This document shows, in pieces, positions 18,954-31,773 of a stretch of 64,000 nucleotides of DNA. Where the stretch lies: the NCBI GenBank assembly GCA_036936605.1, contig JAUPFV010000002.1, positions 266,670,770 to 266,734,769 on the forward strand, given 5' to 3'. The DNA is from Limnanthes douglasii subsp. nivea. Lineage: Eukaryota > Streptophyta > Magnoliopsida > Brassicales > Limnanthaceae. Positions within the stretch are counted from its first letter, which is position 1, and every line of letters starts with the position of its first letter. Under the pieces are notes generated by a model. It saw nothing but the letters and a program-made list of their open reading frames with translations. It did not search any database and was not told where the DNA came from. Both the position numbers and the translations under genes were made by a program.

Positions 18954-19859
18954 ACTATATTTTGATGTTTTATAAAGTTTAGACTAAAAACTATAATTAG
19001 CCAATGGAATCAGCGACTATATTAAAAAAAAACACTGATGTCTATATAAAAATATTATTTTTGTTGACTTTTTTATTTATAAAAAGAGCTGCTAAGTGAT
19101 CAACTTCAATAAATAGTCATGATTTTTTTTTCCAAGAAAGGGTATAATTAAATAAAAAGTAACTTTGGTCTTACGCTATTATGGATTATCTAGGTTCCTA
19201 AATATGCTATAGCAAATAAAAAGTAACTTTGATTTTACACTATTATGGGTTATCTTGTTTTCTTTCTCCAATCAAATCCGAACGAATTCAAATGATCATT
19301 AGTTTTGGGCCAAATTGTAAAGGTCTGTTGTTTAGTGTCTGGGCTTGCTAACATGGGCCATTATTATTGGACTAAGCTTCGCATATTTATCTCAATATTC
19401 ATAATGAAAAAGTTACATTCCACTCTTTTCTATTTATTCATCTATATCATCAAATTTGAATTTAAATCTAATATTTTTATTTTAAATTATCAAAATATTA
19501 TTCTAGATTTTTAATCAACACATTTTAAGATTTATTTTTATTTTTGAAAAAACAAAAATAATAACAAAAATAATGATATCAAGCCACTTTTGCATTCATA
19601 ATCTTCGCATGGGTAGAGCAGAAGAAATAATAGATAGAATGGGAAAATGAAGATCAGGGACCATTAAAAATACCACACAAAAAATACATATTTAACGAGA
19701 TGAAGCATATCCACATAAATGAGATTTTTGGAAGTCCATAAGATTATATGAGTAGTTATTTTGTCCAATGGTAGTCGATATTAGTAATCGGAAAGTCGGC
19801 CCGAGAGAAGAGGGACTCCAAGATATTTAACCCAGAAGGAACCAATATTGAAACCAAAT
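18954..19859. other. AT-rich intergenic sequence after LINE-A
   Basis: The original LINE-A target continues here. No gene is recognised. The 69-codon frame at 19305-19514 is low complexity (Phe/Ile/Leu/Asn) and is not called. Confidence 0.55.
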
Positions 19860-20740
19860 GTATTGATCAACTTTATTCTTAGAGTATGCTTAACCTCAGA
19901 GCGGAAGATATGGATCTTCTAAAGGCTAACTTTAAGGCCAGAGAGTTAACAGAAATTATTAAAACGATCATTGATAAGATTAGGAGAGTGAATGTCACCT
20001 CGATGAAATCATAAAATCGTTTGTGAAGCAGACGTTGACAATCTTTAACTTATAACAATTCAAGTTGAAATTGAAGTTCTAATCATTATTGTTATCTTTG
20101 AGGATGCTGGATATGACTTGCATGACCAAGATAAGTAAGAAGAGGGATAATCATTGTCTTAAACTCTTTCTGTCTTTGAAATTCTCATGCGGATCATCAG
20201 TAATATTAACCTTACATAATGGGGTGATAAAATATTAAATAATCCAACTGATCATATGTTTAGGGAAATTCAAGGCCACTAAGATGTCGAGAATAAGGTG
20301 CCATCAAATATTGTCCAAATATTTCATTGGGTTGATCTTAAGACTGACCTTCAAACTCCTACAATTAGATTGGTAATCCCTTAAGAGCTCTTGAAAGATG
20401 ATGATGTTGTTTGTAATGTTACAGCCAGTCACGAAAGCTTATTGAGATTTATCAATCAAATTGGTGAAATAGTCATTTATCATGTTGGTGGGGATCTTGA
20501 AATTATCTTGTAAACCATATTGAAATTTACAGCTGGCCTAAAATCTTCGATGGAAAAGGCAAAATCCTTCTTAGATATTAGAAAAATGGTGGTGGTATTT
20601 CATAAAGTATCAATATGACAAGTATCGAAAAAATTCAAAATACTACTGGAAATATGTTTGTCAATGATGCTACAGGAATGTGTAAAAACCTGCGTTAAAA
20701 CCATCGGGTACCGAATATTTATCAATATCAATACTAAAAA
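19860..20740 (-). pseudogene. LINE-B: decayed LINE reverse transcriptase fragment
   Basis: Conceptual minus-strand translation gives, in order, a PDGFNAGF-like block near 20715 and an RT block near 20400-20470 (LIDKSQ.AFVTGCNITNNI, then FQELLRDYQ). A further part sits near 20250-20340, and a GDI...SGLKVSL block near 19880-19990 matches the segment just after the catalytic box of plant L1 RTs. Many stops and frameshifts are present and no ends were found. It is an old antisense fragment of an L1-type LINE different from LINE-A. Confidence 0.7.
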
Positions 20741-20889
20741 TGGAATTTTTAACATATGTGGCTACATATCAAATACTTATAAATATGGATGACTAAGGTC
20801 ATACTTTTTTCATAACATAATTATGGATCTACTGCTACAAAGTCACATTTTAAGGCCTAAAAACACAAGAAGAACTTACTAACGATTGG

Positions 20890-23490
20890 TAAACATACTT
20901 TTTTAGGTCAACTCGTACGTAATTTACAAACATATATTGGCAATGTGATGGTCATAAGAAATCAGGATGTCAACTACATAGCCGACCTCACACAAATCTT
21001 CATAAATCTTTGGTAGGTGAATTTGAAGTTGAACTATAGAAGTTCACATTCAGAGTCTGATAAGAAAATTTCTTATTTAGTTGATTAACAATAAAAGAAT
21101 TGAAGTAGACCTCACACAACTATCTGAAATTACGGTTGTGAAACATCCACGTAACATTAAGAAAGTCTAAATATTTTTAGGGAGGCTTTTTGTACACAAA
21201 CTAATCATTTCTCGATCATCAGACAAGTGTTTCCTATTATTTTAAATCTTCAAAGGGGCCAACCAGTTAAACTAGAATCTCGAATGCAATGTATATTCCT
21301 CACAATCAAGTAGCTCATAGCCTTACTAGAGGTCTTGTCGAAGTCAAATCCAGGTGAGCATATTTACTTAAATCTAGTTGTATATCATATGCAATGAGTG
21401 CAATGCTAGTTACAAAATACACGTTTAACCCAAAAGTAATATATTATGTAAGTAAGTTCTTTATAGACATTAAAATTTGTTACTTACAGCTAGAAATTTT
21501 AGCTCTAACTTTAATTCTTGCGGCTAAAAATATAAGATCGTATTTTCAGACACATATCATTATTGCCCGGACATTTAAAAAAACTAAGGCACATACTATA
21601 TATTTATGGTAGACTTACAAGATGTTCAAAAAACTTATATATTTTGATATCAAACCATCAATTTTTATGTACTAGCACAATTCTTAATAGAAGTTTAATA
21701 AAAAATACGATTATTTGGATGATATCCCCAAACTAACATTGGAATATGGTTAGAATATATAAAGAATCTCTCATTCATGGGACACATTTATTCAACCTAT
21801 AGGTATTGGTTTCACCATTTCTACAAACAATATTGAATATAAAGAGGCCCTAATGGGTCTGGGAGTCACTCATATTTATAGATATTGTCGAGTAAAGCTA
21901 GACAAACTCACACTTCAAGATCAATCATGCTTTAAGCCATGCTGAATAAAAAATAGACAATTTAAGGGAAAATCATCGCTAGATAAGATTATTTGAGAAG
22001 ATCGTATATGGATAAGTACGACGGGTCATGAATATAATAGTATAGACGTTCGCATCATCAGGTTGTATTGATTCAGTATTGTAGGTGGTCTTAGATAAGA
22101 TGCCAACAACATAGCAACATGTTTAAGCCTTTTGTACAAATCAAATTCCAAAATAATAATCAAAGAAGATACATACTAGTGATTATATATTCAAGCTTAT
22201 ATAACAGAGAAGTGCATACTAAACTATAAAATATAAACCAAAATATTAAAAAAAATCAGCGATAAATTTATGGTTGGTAAAGATATTATATAAGAAACGC
22301 CTCACCATATCCCTCATGCAGTACTTGGTTGCAGACGAATCAAAATTCATTTTGGAAGAGTTTTATGAAGAAAAAGTTGGCGCACACTATCGTTATAAGA
22401 TGTTACATAGGTGAGTTATCTTAGAATGATACGTTTGTCAACCATTCGACCAGACATCAAAACCTTGATTAAATGTTGCGACACATGACAAGGTTTCACT
22501 AATACAATCTAAATCCTAACAATTCTTATTTAGTCAGTATTAGAGGAAATTATTTTCGGCATATGGGGTTTGGACTTAATGGGACCATTATCAATAGCTT
22601 CAGATGATCGATGATATCTTATACTAGTAGTTGGTTACTTCTCTAAAAGGGTGGAGGCGGAAATTTGGCTAAAATATAAAAAAAATGTTCAAGATAAATA
22701 TATGATATGGATATGGGGTATCTTTTATTATCACAATTAACAATAATCTCTAATTTCAAAATACTCACCTAACATTTTTTTATTAAACTCAGAATATCAA
22801 AAAATATTTTTATGCTCCATTCAACCCTCATGAAAATATCTAATTAAAGGTGACAAACAATGCCATATTTAAATGCATATGATGGGTATTCTAAGATATG
22901 GTTTGATTATAACTAGACTTTCTCCAATGAATTTTGGCATATCAAACCACTTAACGCAATTCCATTACTAAAATGAATTTTGTTTGGATGTATGGTATAT
23001 AAATCATAGTTTAAGAAAAAATAATATTAATTCATCTCTAATCTCTAAGTATCGTTGGTTGGATGGAAAAACTTGACATAAATATATAAAAATGGATAGA
23101 AACTCAGATATGCATGCAACACTATAAAATGTTAATGATAAGTAAATATGGTTTTAAAATTTGCTCCCTAAGCTTTGAAATAAGATGTTAAGTAATTAAC
23201 AGTGCGTTCCTACATACAAAGAATAAGATGCTTGTAAAACTAGGTATGGATTATAAATGAACATATACTATATTGGCCATGGTTATAGAAATCTGCAAAT
23301 TGTTTGATGAATGATGATGGCCATTTTTTTATTCAAAGGACATAGAGCACTTGAAGTTTTATACTACTTATATATATAATACAGTGTCGTGTCTAATTTT
23401 CATTTCATACTTTTAACATTTATTCTTGTAATTGAGGTGCATCTTTCATACTCCGGTGGTACATGAAGGTTTTAACGAGGCACGAGTCTT
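20890..23490 (+). pseudogene. Gypsy-5: decayed gypsy pol remnant
   Basis: Conceptual translation follows the family order. RT from the YIDD region is near 20930 and RNase H is clear at 21394-21612 (VIYYVSKFFIDIKICYLQLE). The second RNase H is near 21830 (NNIEYKEAL). The integrase finger is near 22280-22450, with the core start near 22560-22670 (GIWGLDLMGPLSIAS, YFSKRVEAE). The sequence at 23430-23490 resembles the post-integrase segment of the other copies. Frames are broken throughout, no LTR was recognised, and the integrase C-terminal half is missing or unreadable. Confidence 0.72.
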
Positions 23491-25892
23491 CAATTAAAAA
23501 CTATTTTTCTATTTATATATATGTTTGGATAATGAATTTTGAAAAGTAATTCTAAACTCACATTGAGCCCACGTGATATTGGATATATCTTTATAATTGA
23601 TCATTCAACTATGAGAGACCTTTGGGTCTACAAATGGTCATCTCTACTTGGTGTTGTGTACAAGTACGTAAAAATATAGCAGGAAATTCAAACAAACTTA
23701 CAACATGCTATAAAAATCATGTAATACTTTAATTTTCTAAACCCCGCATAAAGGTATGCATGATATCTTGATCCTTAAAACCTTTAAGGATAAATGGGCT
23801 AAATGTTTATGTTATTCAAATCTGCAAACAAAAAGACTTCATTAAAATAAATTTTTAATTCGGACTCCTAATTATATCTTAAAGTACAAACTTTATTCCA
23901 CAAAACTAACATTAAATAACTAATTGCTTAACCTAAAAATATGTTATAGCATAAGTAAGGAAGAATTAATTTGGAACTATGAGTAGGTAAATTAAGGATG
24001 CTAACATTTAAGAAAAATTTAAAAATCCTTAAATAATGAAAATATAATTTTAGAAATAAAAGCATGCAAATATGATTTTAGCAATAAAAGCATAAGTCCA
24101 CATTTAGAAAACACCATGGTCTTACGAAGACTTGTGTTTCTAAATAATACGAAAGCAACTACTTTAATACTCAACATGTATAAACAATGATTTATTTAAG
24201 ATGCATTTATTCATTTGTCTTACTTACTTTGTCTTGGAAACAATGTTTTCTAATTTCTCACATTTTCCATATCTTCGACCTTGATTTTGGTTAGGAAAAT
24301 TTATAGAGTGTGAATCACTTTTTCTGTTTTCCTAGATAGAGTTATATATGACCAAAACAATCCAAATCTATATTATGAAATGCTTTGTAAATGTTTAGAA
24401 TCATATCGACATCTGATTTTGAATTGTTTCCTAAGTTGTTTTTGCCTCACTTCTTTAAGTCCAGTAGTTCGGCTGCATGGATTTGACGTTCAGTTTCAAT
24501 TGATGTGATGCTCAATCTTAACATCTTGTTTCAAAACTATTTGATGTGATGCTCAATGTCACACGTCTCATCATATTTATCCATCTTGTAATAAGTATAC
24601 TTTAGAGGCATGTCATCTTTTAGGATTTTTAAGGCTAATAAAAGAATTGTGAAATCATACCTTGCATTGTGCTTCTCCCATAATGATAGTCTTAGTTCGG
24701 CATAACTTGTATATGTGAACTTAACAAAAGGGTATGTTTTTTGTCATACTAGACCATTGTGGACCGTATTGGGGTAGTCCGTAATTATGTCGAGGGTCGA
24801 ATACGTAGTTGGATGGATTCGTAGACCTTATTTGTGTTGTTTATATGCTCAGTTTGGATTCATGCACCACAATGGTAATGTGTTATTATACGATTTGGAC
24901 TTCTGGTATAGAAGTTGTTTCACCTGCAATGATGTTTTTCATCTCTGTTTACCAAACCTCTTTTACATCTACCCTTGTAGCGTTTGTCTTACAAGACCTA
25001 TTCCCAATTACGATAATCTCAATGTTCTTGTTGTGGCGAGCGAAGGATGGTATTGTGGTATTGACGCGTTGAGATGTAATTTCTTTCATTATCGTTGTAT
25101 TTCTTGTAAAGGCGATAGATTTCAGCACAGAACTTTTGTTTTTCATGTTTCTAGCAAATGAACTAACCAATGAATGTTTCTCAATGAGAACACCATATGT
25201 ATGACGTTAGGGAGTTTTTTAACACGGTTGGGTTACGCGGATTCCATTTGTTGTCTCATCACCATAATTGGGTCTATTAGTTCTTTAATGATTGGAACGT
25301 CGGTTCAGTATTCGGTGAATCTGATAAGGTTGAATATAGTGAAAGATTTTAAAAAATAGAGTCTTTTGAAAACTTTTATTCCACATTGACAAAGTGGATA
25401 TTGAAATTAAATTTGTTCTAACCAAAATATTTAACTTCGAGGAGTAAATTTTAAAAGCTATTATAATTTTTTGTACAATAAAAAAATATAATATGGTAAA
25501 ATAATGAAAACTAATTATAAATTTCTATATTAAGTCATTTATTTATATTATGTGATCAAATAGATTATAATTTTTAAATATTGAAAAAATGATCAATTTT
25601 TTTATTTATAAATTAAATACTAATAATATTTTAGTGTGATATATTTGTTTTTAAATATTTTGGATAATATTTTAATTCTATTTTTAAAACTAATTATGTA
25701 TAACTTCATATTTTAATAATTAATGTTTGATTAATTTATATATTGTACGTCTATTAATATTAATTTAAAATTTAAATAAAAAAAACCAAATTAAACTCAC
25801 TTAAATAAAATAAAATAAAAATAAAAATAAAATTATCTAAATGATAAAATTTATATACGTCTATTAGATTACTATATACCATTGATTATATC
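23491..25892. other. AT-rich sequence, no confident gene
   Basis: I see no element boundary or recognisable protein here. The longest frame, 24787-25161 on the plus strand (124 codons, unusually rich in Cys, Tyr and Phe), matches nothing I know. A minus-strand reading near 24600-24700 (SYAELRLSLWEKHNARYDF) faintly resembles the N-terminal region of MULE transposases, but too weakly to call. From 25370 on, the sequence is nearly pure AT-rich DNA. Confidence 0.5.
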
Positions 25893-26248
25893 TGATAGAG
25901 TTGAATTTTGTTTAGGATTATGGTCTATTTTTTTAGAGGATATTTTAGACCTACAATAAAAAAAACTATACCAAATAAATCAGGAGCTTGATGTCTAAAC
26001 AGTATGTCTACTTCGAATATAATTGGGTCTGGGGCTCATAAGACCAATATACATTTACGAACCAAGCTGATGGGTCCATAGATCCAAACATCTCTATAAA
26101 TTATCCAAAAAATAACATTAAATGAGTTAAAATTTTATCTCTTTAAATATTAAATAAAAGTAGCTCAATTATCAATCTACGCCATACTTTTCACTTATCA
26201 CACCATCACTAAATTATATAAATACCCTCTGAACCAATTTAAACCACA
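25893..26248 (+). repeat. Gypsy-2 5' LTR
   Basis: This is 356 bp, the same length as its partner at 54264-54619. It has a TATA-like ATTATATAAATACC near its end and is followed by the primer-site region. Confidence 0.88.
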
Positions 26249-26270
26249 TCAGATTGACGACCACAGTGGA
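26249..26270 (+). other. Gypsy-2 primer-binding-site region
   Basis: TCAGATTGACGACCACAGTG lies directly after the 5' LTR. The corresponding sequence in Gypsy-3 is AATTGGCGACCACAGTAGG. The tRNA is not identified. Confidence 0.6.
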
Positions 26271-26332
26271 AGCGAAGAGTACCTTTTACATCAATATTTA
26301 AAACCTATTTAGCCTACGGAGTTATTTGAAGC

Positions 26333-27960
26333 ATGGAGCCAAATATGCTAAAAGCTCCCTCTTTTAAAAATGAGAGTATTAGAGGTAGCGAAGAGCCTGT
26401 GAATATGTCTCATGTAAATAACAATGTCGAGGAAAGAATCTTAATGCAAGAGGAATGTGATCAATTCAGGGCTGAGATTGAGGCACTCATAGCCTAGAGG
26501 CATACTGGAAAAAAAATTATGTAAAAAGAATCTGACATAACACTTCAAGCCTAATGGTCCGGACAATAACCTCAAGAAAAGTTTAGATGATCAGTTCTTT
26601 CGAGCCCACTAAAAATATAAGAAAGAACATCGGGCTAAACATTATACAATTACATCGGATTCTGTTGATGGGTCCACAATTGAGTCTGTTTCAGAAGTTT
26701 ATTCTTTCTCTTCGAGTAGTGATCATGGACGTAAAAAAAAACTAGTTAAGAAGCATTCAAAAAAACATCAAAAGTAAAGAAGATAGATTAAAATGATAAA
26801 GAGAAAAAGTTATATCAAGGGAAAGTCAAAGGATCGACCGATCATAGAATAGATCATTTACTAAGTGATAAATTTGATGTAAAGTATGAGCCTTGTGTTT
26901 TTTCTACCCCTAATGAAGATCACATGTTTAACCAGGGTTATAATTAGAGGCAGTCACCATAATCTTTGAAAATCTTGTCTGAACATTTTCCCAAATGGTT
27001 CAATATGAAAAAATGTGAATGAAGTCAAGATCTTGGGAATCATCTTGAATAATTCAAAACAATTATGATGAGCTTTAATGATGATGATGATAAGTTTTTA
27101 TGTATAGTTTTTTCCCAAACATTTACAGGTAGTACATTGAAATGGTACAACTAATTTCCCTAAGAGTCGATGAAGAATTTTGATGTGTTATGGATGGATT
27201 TTCGAATACAGTTTGTAGAAAGTAAAAAACTTAAAGGGAATGGTGACACAATAATAAATTGTGCACAATATCTGAATGAATCGCTTAAAGATTACATCAA
27301 TCATTTTGTAAATACTAAAAATGGGTTAGTAAATTATTTCGAACATGTGGTCATAGCCTCACTTCGACAAGGATTGTTAGCTGTAGAATTGGCTGATTCA
27401 GTGACTCGGTAGAAAGCTTATACAAGGGATGGTTTGTTGAATCGGGGCGGAAATCGGATTACGGTAGGGAAAACTAATAAGTCAAGGCATCATCATCAGT
27501 ACAAGTCTACATCCACAACCTTTGTCCCTAAGCTAGTACTAAATCACAAGCTACATTTAATAATAGACTTAGGGATTTGCGGCAAGGTTCACATCAACCC
27601 AGAAAGAGTTAGTCTAATCAGGGTTAGCAATCAAGGCCAATGGGAAATCAATTGGTCCAACCAGACTACTATTCAAAATTAATTGAAAATATGGCTACCA
27701 TATACGAAAAGGCCAAGAATGTCATACAATTCTGAAGACCAACTCCTATCAAAACTCCGAGAGAAAGTCAAAATATACGTTTTTTGGATACCACAATAAT
27801 GCGGGGCATGACACTAAATATTATATTTCTTTAAAACAAAAAATACAAGCTTTGATTGAATATTGGAAATTAACCATTTTTGTGAAATCACAAGGGGGAA
27901 ATAGGCAACCAAGCAATATGGCACAACCTATTGCAAGTGGAGTTCAAACTGCATCACCCA
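26333..27960 (+). pseudogene. Gypsy-2 gag remnant
   Basis: It begins MEPNMLKAPSF at 26333, matching the MDPN starts of Gypsy-3 and Gypsy-4. A MQEE.DQF.AEIEAL block follows. The capsid region is at 27170-27412 (NCAQYLNESLKDYINHFVNTKNGLVNYFEHV). A nucleocapsid-like HNNAGHDTKYYISLKQKI segment is near 27785-27850, with a zinc-ligand Cys lost. It would have formed the virus-like particle. Many stops and frameshifts are present. Confidence 0.78.
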
Positions 27961-27999
27961 ATACCCAAAAGTAAAATACCGAAACATCTAAACAAAAAA

Positions 28000-28740
28000 G
28001 TACAATGGTGATTGTTGAACTGTTCGATATGGATTCGAAGTACTTGGATCCTGCTCTAGATTGAAATAAAATCAATATGGTATTAGAAAATACTGGAAAA
28101 GTATCTAAATTGTGCAATTTTTTTGAATCACTGACTATTTTTGAAGGAGATATAATGACAGCTCCATTAAGTTCTTCCCGAAAAATATATATAGTTAGTT
28201 TGACTACACGATTAGAAGGAAATATGTTACACATCTTTATTAAAGCCCTACTCATTTTATAGTATTCGATGAAGATGATTTTAAGGGAGTTGCAGGCCCC
28301 CATGAGGATGCTAAGATCTGAAGAATTTTGATTGACACGGGTAGTTCGGCAAAAGTTTTATTTTTATCCACTTATAAGCGGATGAAGAACCCTCCAGTTT
28401 TCCAACGATGATGCATAACTATAGTAGGATTTAGTGGCAATTTTGTTGAGGTCATTGGGGGGTTCAAAGGTGAAGCTTTGTTAGGCAATAAACCATTTAC
28501 GAAAATGGTAAGAGTTTTGCTTGTAGTTGTAGATTGTCTGACCTCCTACAACATGATTTTTGGTAGGTCATGGTTGTCAATGATTCATGTAGTTGCATCA
28601 ACAGTTCACCAATGCTTGAATTATGCAGTTGGAACTCAAGTGGGAGGGTTTGAAGTAGCCAAAAAATGGTTAGAGAATGTTATGTTATAGCTCTGACCCC
28701 TAAGTCCTTGGAAAATGTAATAACTAAGAAAGTATAGCAA
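28000..28740 (+). pseudogene. Gypsy-2 protease remnant
   Basis: Pieces in order are SKYLDPALD, LCNFFESLTIFEGDIMTAP (28077 on), and FDEDDFKGVAGPHEDA. ILIDTGSSAKVLFL (near 28325) is the aspartic protease site, kept in a broken frame. ALLGNKPFTKMVRVLLVVVDCLTSYNMIFGRSWLS lies at 28478-28690. Several stops occur between them. Confidence 0.78.
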
Positions 28741-28899
28741 TTACTAGAGTCCTCTTCGGATCCAAACAAGATAGATGATCCAAAGAGACTCACAGTGTTG
28801 TGATTCCAATAAAATATATTGAGATACATAGTTTGGCAGAAGGAAAGAATGTTCAAGTTGAGACTAAAATACCATCGGAGTTAAAAAAATGATAGCCTT

Positions 28900-30440
28900 C
28901 TTATAAAAAAATTTACACTTATTTTCTTGGTGCAATGAGGATGTGACTGGTGTGCCAGCCGATATCATTTGTCATAAACTGTATGTTCGTCTGACGCGGG
29001 GCCGGTAGTGCAAATAATATAGCTTTTTCTAAATAAAAAACTGAGGTGATAGTTCAAGAAGTAAACATATTAATTAAGGTAGGGCATATCTGCGAATCTC
29101 AATATCCACTATAGACTGCAAACCTAGTGCTGGTAAAAAATATGAATGGCAAGTGACGAATATGCATTGATTTGACAGATCTCAACAGGGCATGTCCTAA
29201 GGATCATTTTCCAATTCCCCGGATAGATCAGTTGATGGATTCGACTTCGGGTAATAAGTTGTTATCTTTTATAGATGATTTTGATGGCTATAACCATATG
29301 CAGATGGATCTGAACTACCAAGATCATACCACATGCATCACATATATGGGCCTTCATTGTTATAAGAATGACAAGTGGTGATGTGCTTTAATTTTACAGA
29401 TCTCAATAAGGCTTGTCCAAAATATCTTTTTCCAGCTCCTCGGGTAGATCAATTGGTGAATTCGACTTCGGGTAATAAGTTGTTATCTTTTATAGATTCT
29501 TTCGCTAGCTATAACCAAATACAGATGGACCTGAATGACCAAGGACATACCACATTCATCACAGATAGGGGGCTTCATTATTATAAGGTAATGCTTTTTG
29601 GTTTAAAAAATATTGGGGGAACTTACCAACGATTAGTTAATAAAACTTTTGCTAGTCAAATTGGAAGAAAGGTGGAAGTATATATTGATGATATGATGGT
29701 GAAAATTCCGAAAAGGAGGATCATATACTTGATCTCTGATAAACTTTTTATAATTTAGAAGCCATTTATTTGAAACTGAAACGTGACAAATATACGTTTG
29801 GGGTTCGATATGGTAATTTTTTGGACTACAACATTAGTGAAAAATAGATTCAAGCTGACCAAGGTCAATTGAATTCTTTGTTAGCCATGGATCCTCCTTG
29901 GACCACTAAGGAAGTTCAAATATACACTGGGAGGTTGGCAGCTTTAAATAGGTTTGTTTCAAGGTCATCAGATAAGTGTGCGCAATTTTTACAGATCTCA
30001 AGGAATGCCAAATACTTTAATTGGTCTCCAATTTGTGATAGAGCTTTCATTTAAATCATGTGACATTTTTCTTCCTCTTAAAACTTTGTTCAAAATCATT
30101 GTTGGGGAAAGATTTTATATGTATTTGGCAGTATCAGATTATGTAGTAAGTGCAGTATTGGTTTCGAGAGGTTGATAATTATCCCCACTCTGTTTACTAT
30201 ATTAGCAAGAGTTTATTGGATGCAGAAAAATGTACCTCAAATTGGAAAATATAGCTCTAGGCTTGGTTATAGCAGCCCGAAAAATGAGGCCTTATTTTCA
30301 AGAATATTATATTATTATTTGAACGTCTTTTCTTCTAAAGAATGTGCTACAAAAATCAGACATATCAGGTCGGATGACTATATGGTTTGTTAAACTAGGA
30401 GATTATAATATTGATTTTGCTCCTCAAACATCAATCAAAA
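28900..30440 (+). pseudogene. Gypsy-2 reverse transcriptase/RNase H remnant with internal duplication
   Basis: The linker (FSWCNEDVTGVPADI) leads into RT. The stretch from NGKW through the first catalytic block to GLHCYK occurs twice, starting at 29144 and 29367. The second copy continues into the palm, with the YIDDMMV motif near 29688. Thumb, connection and the first RNase H follow in broken frames to about 30440 (FSSKECATKIRHIRS marks shifted sequence). The second RNase H and nearly all of integrase are deleted. Confidence 0.8.
29144..29589 (+). repeat. 223-bp tandem duplication within Gypsy-2 RT
   Basis: Copy 1 (29144-29366) and copy 2 (29367-29589) both run from an NGKW-like start through TDLN.ACPK, STSGNKLLSFID and GLH.YK. 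The period of 223 is not a multiple of three, so the reading frame changes across it. The copies differ at many positions. Confidence 0.8.
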
Positions 30441-30454
30441 CACAAGTTATAGCT

Positions 30455-30600
30455 TAACTAGGAAGGCCCCTATACAGTGGTAGGAAAAATCAATAGTGGA
30501 ACATATTGGCTAGTTGATCAAGAGGGTGTTCCATTAAGACACCCATGGTATGTTGAGCATCTGAGGTTATACCTTGAGTAAAGGTTTGTAAATATTAATT
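30455..30600 (+). pseudogene. Gypsy-2 integrase C-terminal end
   Basis: The sequence encodes EGPYTVVGKINSGTYWLVDQEGVPLRHPWYVEHLRLYLE, here described by its ends: a GPY motif at the left and HLRLYLE then a stop at the right. It matches the end of Gypsy-1 integrase. It is joined directly to RNase H sequence, so about 500 codons were deleted. Confidence 0.8.
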
Positions 30601-30742
30601 TTATCTTTGTTTAATGTAAATATCTAAGGGGCATACTATTTTCTAACCTGGTGGCTCGGGGAGGTTTCAACGAGGTGCCCGTATCATTAATCTACCATTT
30701 TTTGCCTATACAAGCTTTTTTGTGTCTAAGTATATTCAGTAA

Positions 30743-31310
30743 TTATGTATGCATTCGAATAGATTTGTGTTTTAAACTATGTATGGCTTCGAATGGATTA
30801 CCTTTGAATGGATTTGTGTTTGAAATTATGTATGTCTTCGAATGTATTTTCTTCAAATGGCTTTGTGTTTGAAATTATGTATGCCTTTTAATGGATTATC
30901 TTCGGATGGCTTTATGTTTGAAATTATGTATGACTTCAAATGGATTACCTTCGAATACCTTTGTGTTTGAAATTATGTATGCCTTTGAATGGATTAACTT
31001 CGAATTGCTTTGTGTTTTAAATTATGTATGTCTTTGAATGGATTACCTTCGAATTGCTTTGTGTTTTAAATTATGTATGTCTTTGAATGGATTACCTTCG
31101 AATTGCTTTGTGTTTGAAATTATGTATGCCTTCGAATTGATTATCTTTGAATTCCTTTGTGTTTGAAATTATGTATACCTTCGAATGGATTACCTTTGAA
31201 TGACTTTTTGTTTGAAATTATGTATACCTTTGAATGGGTTATATTCGAATGGCTTTATGTTTAAAATTATGTATGCCTTCGAATGGTTGGTTTTTGAATG
31301 GCTTGTTTAT
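30743..31310. repeat. 49-bp minisatellite in the Gypsy-2 spacer
   Basis: Units start TTATGTATG-like at 30826, 30875, 30924, 30973, 31022, 31071, 31120, 31169, 31218 and 31267, an exact 49-bp period; earlier partial units are at 30743 and 30777. Each unit contains two related half-motifs (TTCGAATGGATTACC and TTCGAATGGCTTTG). It lies between the pol end and the antisense gene, immediately left of the Gypsy-3 insertion. Confidence 0.92.
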
Positions 31311-31367
31311 TATTTTGCTTGCTTTCGAAACAATTAAACTAATGAATGGAATTAGAAGTATATGTAT

Positions 31368-31702
31368 TGATAGGGTCGGATCTTTCTGGAAGGACATTGC
31401 TGCGAAAACCAGAGGGGCAGTTTGGGTATATCTTGGACCACGAAAATTTTAAAAAAAATTGACCAATCAATACATGACTCAGCTGTGTGCTAACGTTGAA
31501 CCGGATCCAAGGTCCGACTCATAAGGCCCATGGGTCAAAGAATTAGTATAAATACCTCAACCAACTTCACTTAATGGTTGGAATTTTTATAAAAACATTA
31601 AACATAATCTTAAACCTCCTTTATCTCACTACTCTGTACCCAAAATAAGATTCAACTCATAAACTCCCTAAAATACCCTCCAACTACAAATTATCCTCAC
31701 TA
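31368..31702 (+). repeat. Gypsy-3 5' LTR
   Basis: This 335-bp LTR has a TATA motif (AGTATAAATACC near 31545). Its partner is 50733-51075. The two share long blocks such as ATACATGACTCAGCTGTGTG. Confidence 0.88.
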
Positions 31703-31725
31703 AATTGGCGACCACAGTAGGAGAC
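31703..31725 (+). other. Gypsy-3 primer-binding site
   Basis: AATTGGCGACCACAGTAGG directly follows the 5' LTR. The tRNA is not assigned. Confidence 0.65.
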
Positions 31726-31773
31726 GATGGTGCATGAATTACAGATTCAAAACAGTAAAAAAAATCAGTTCTG

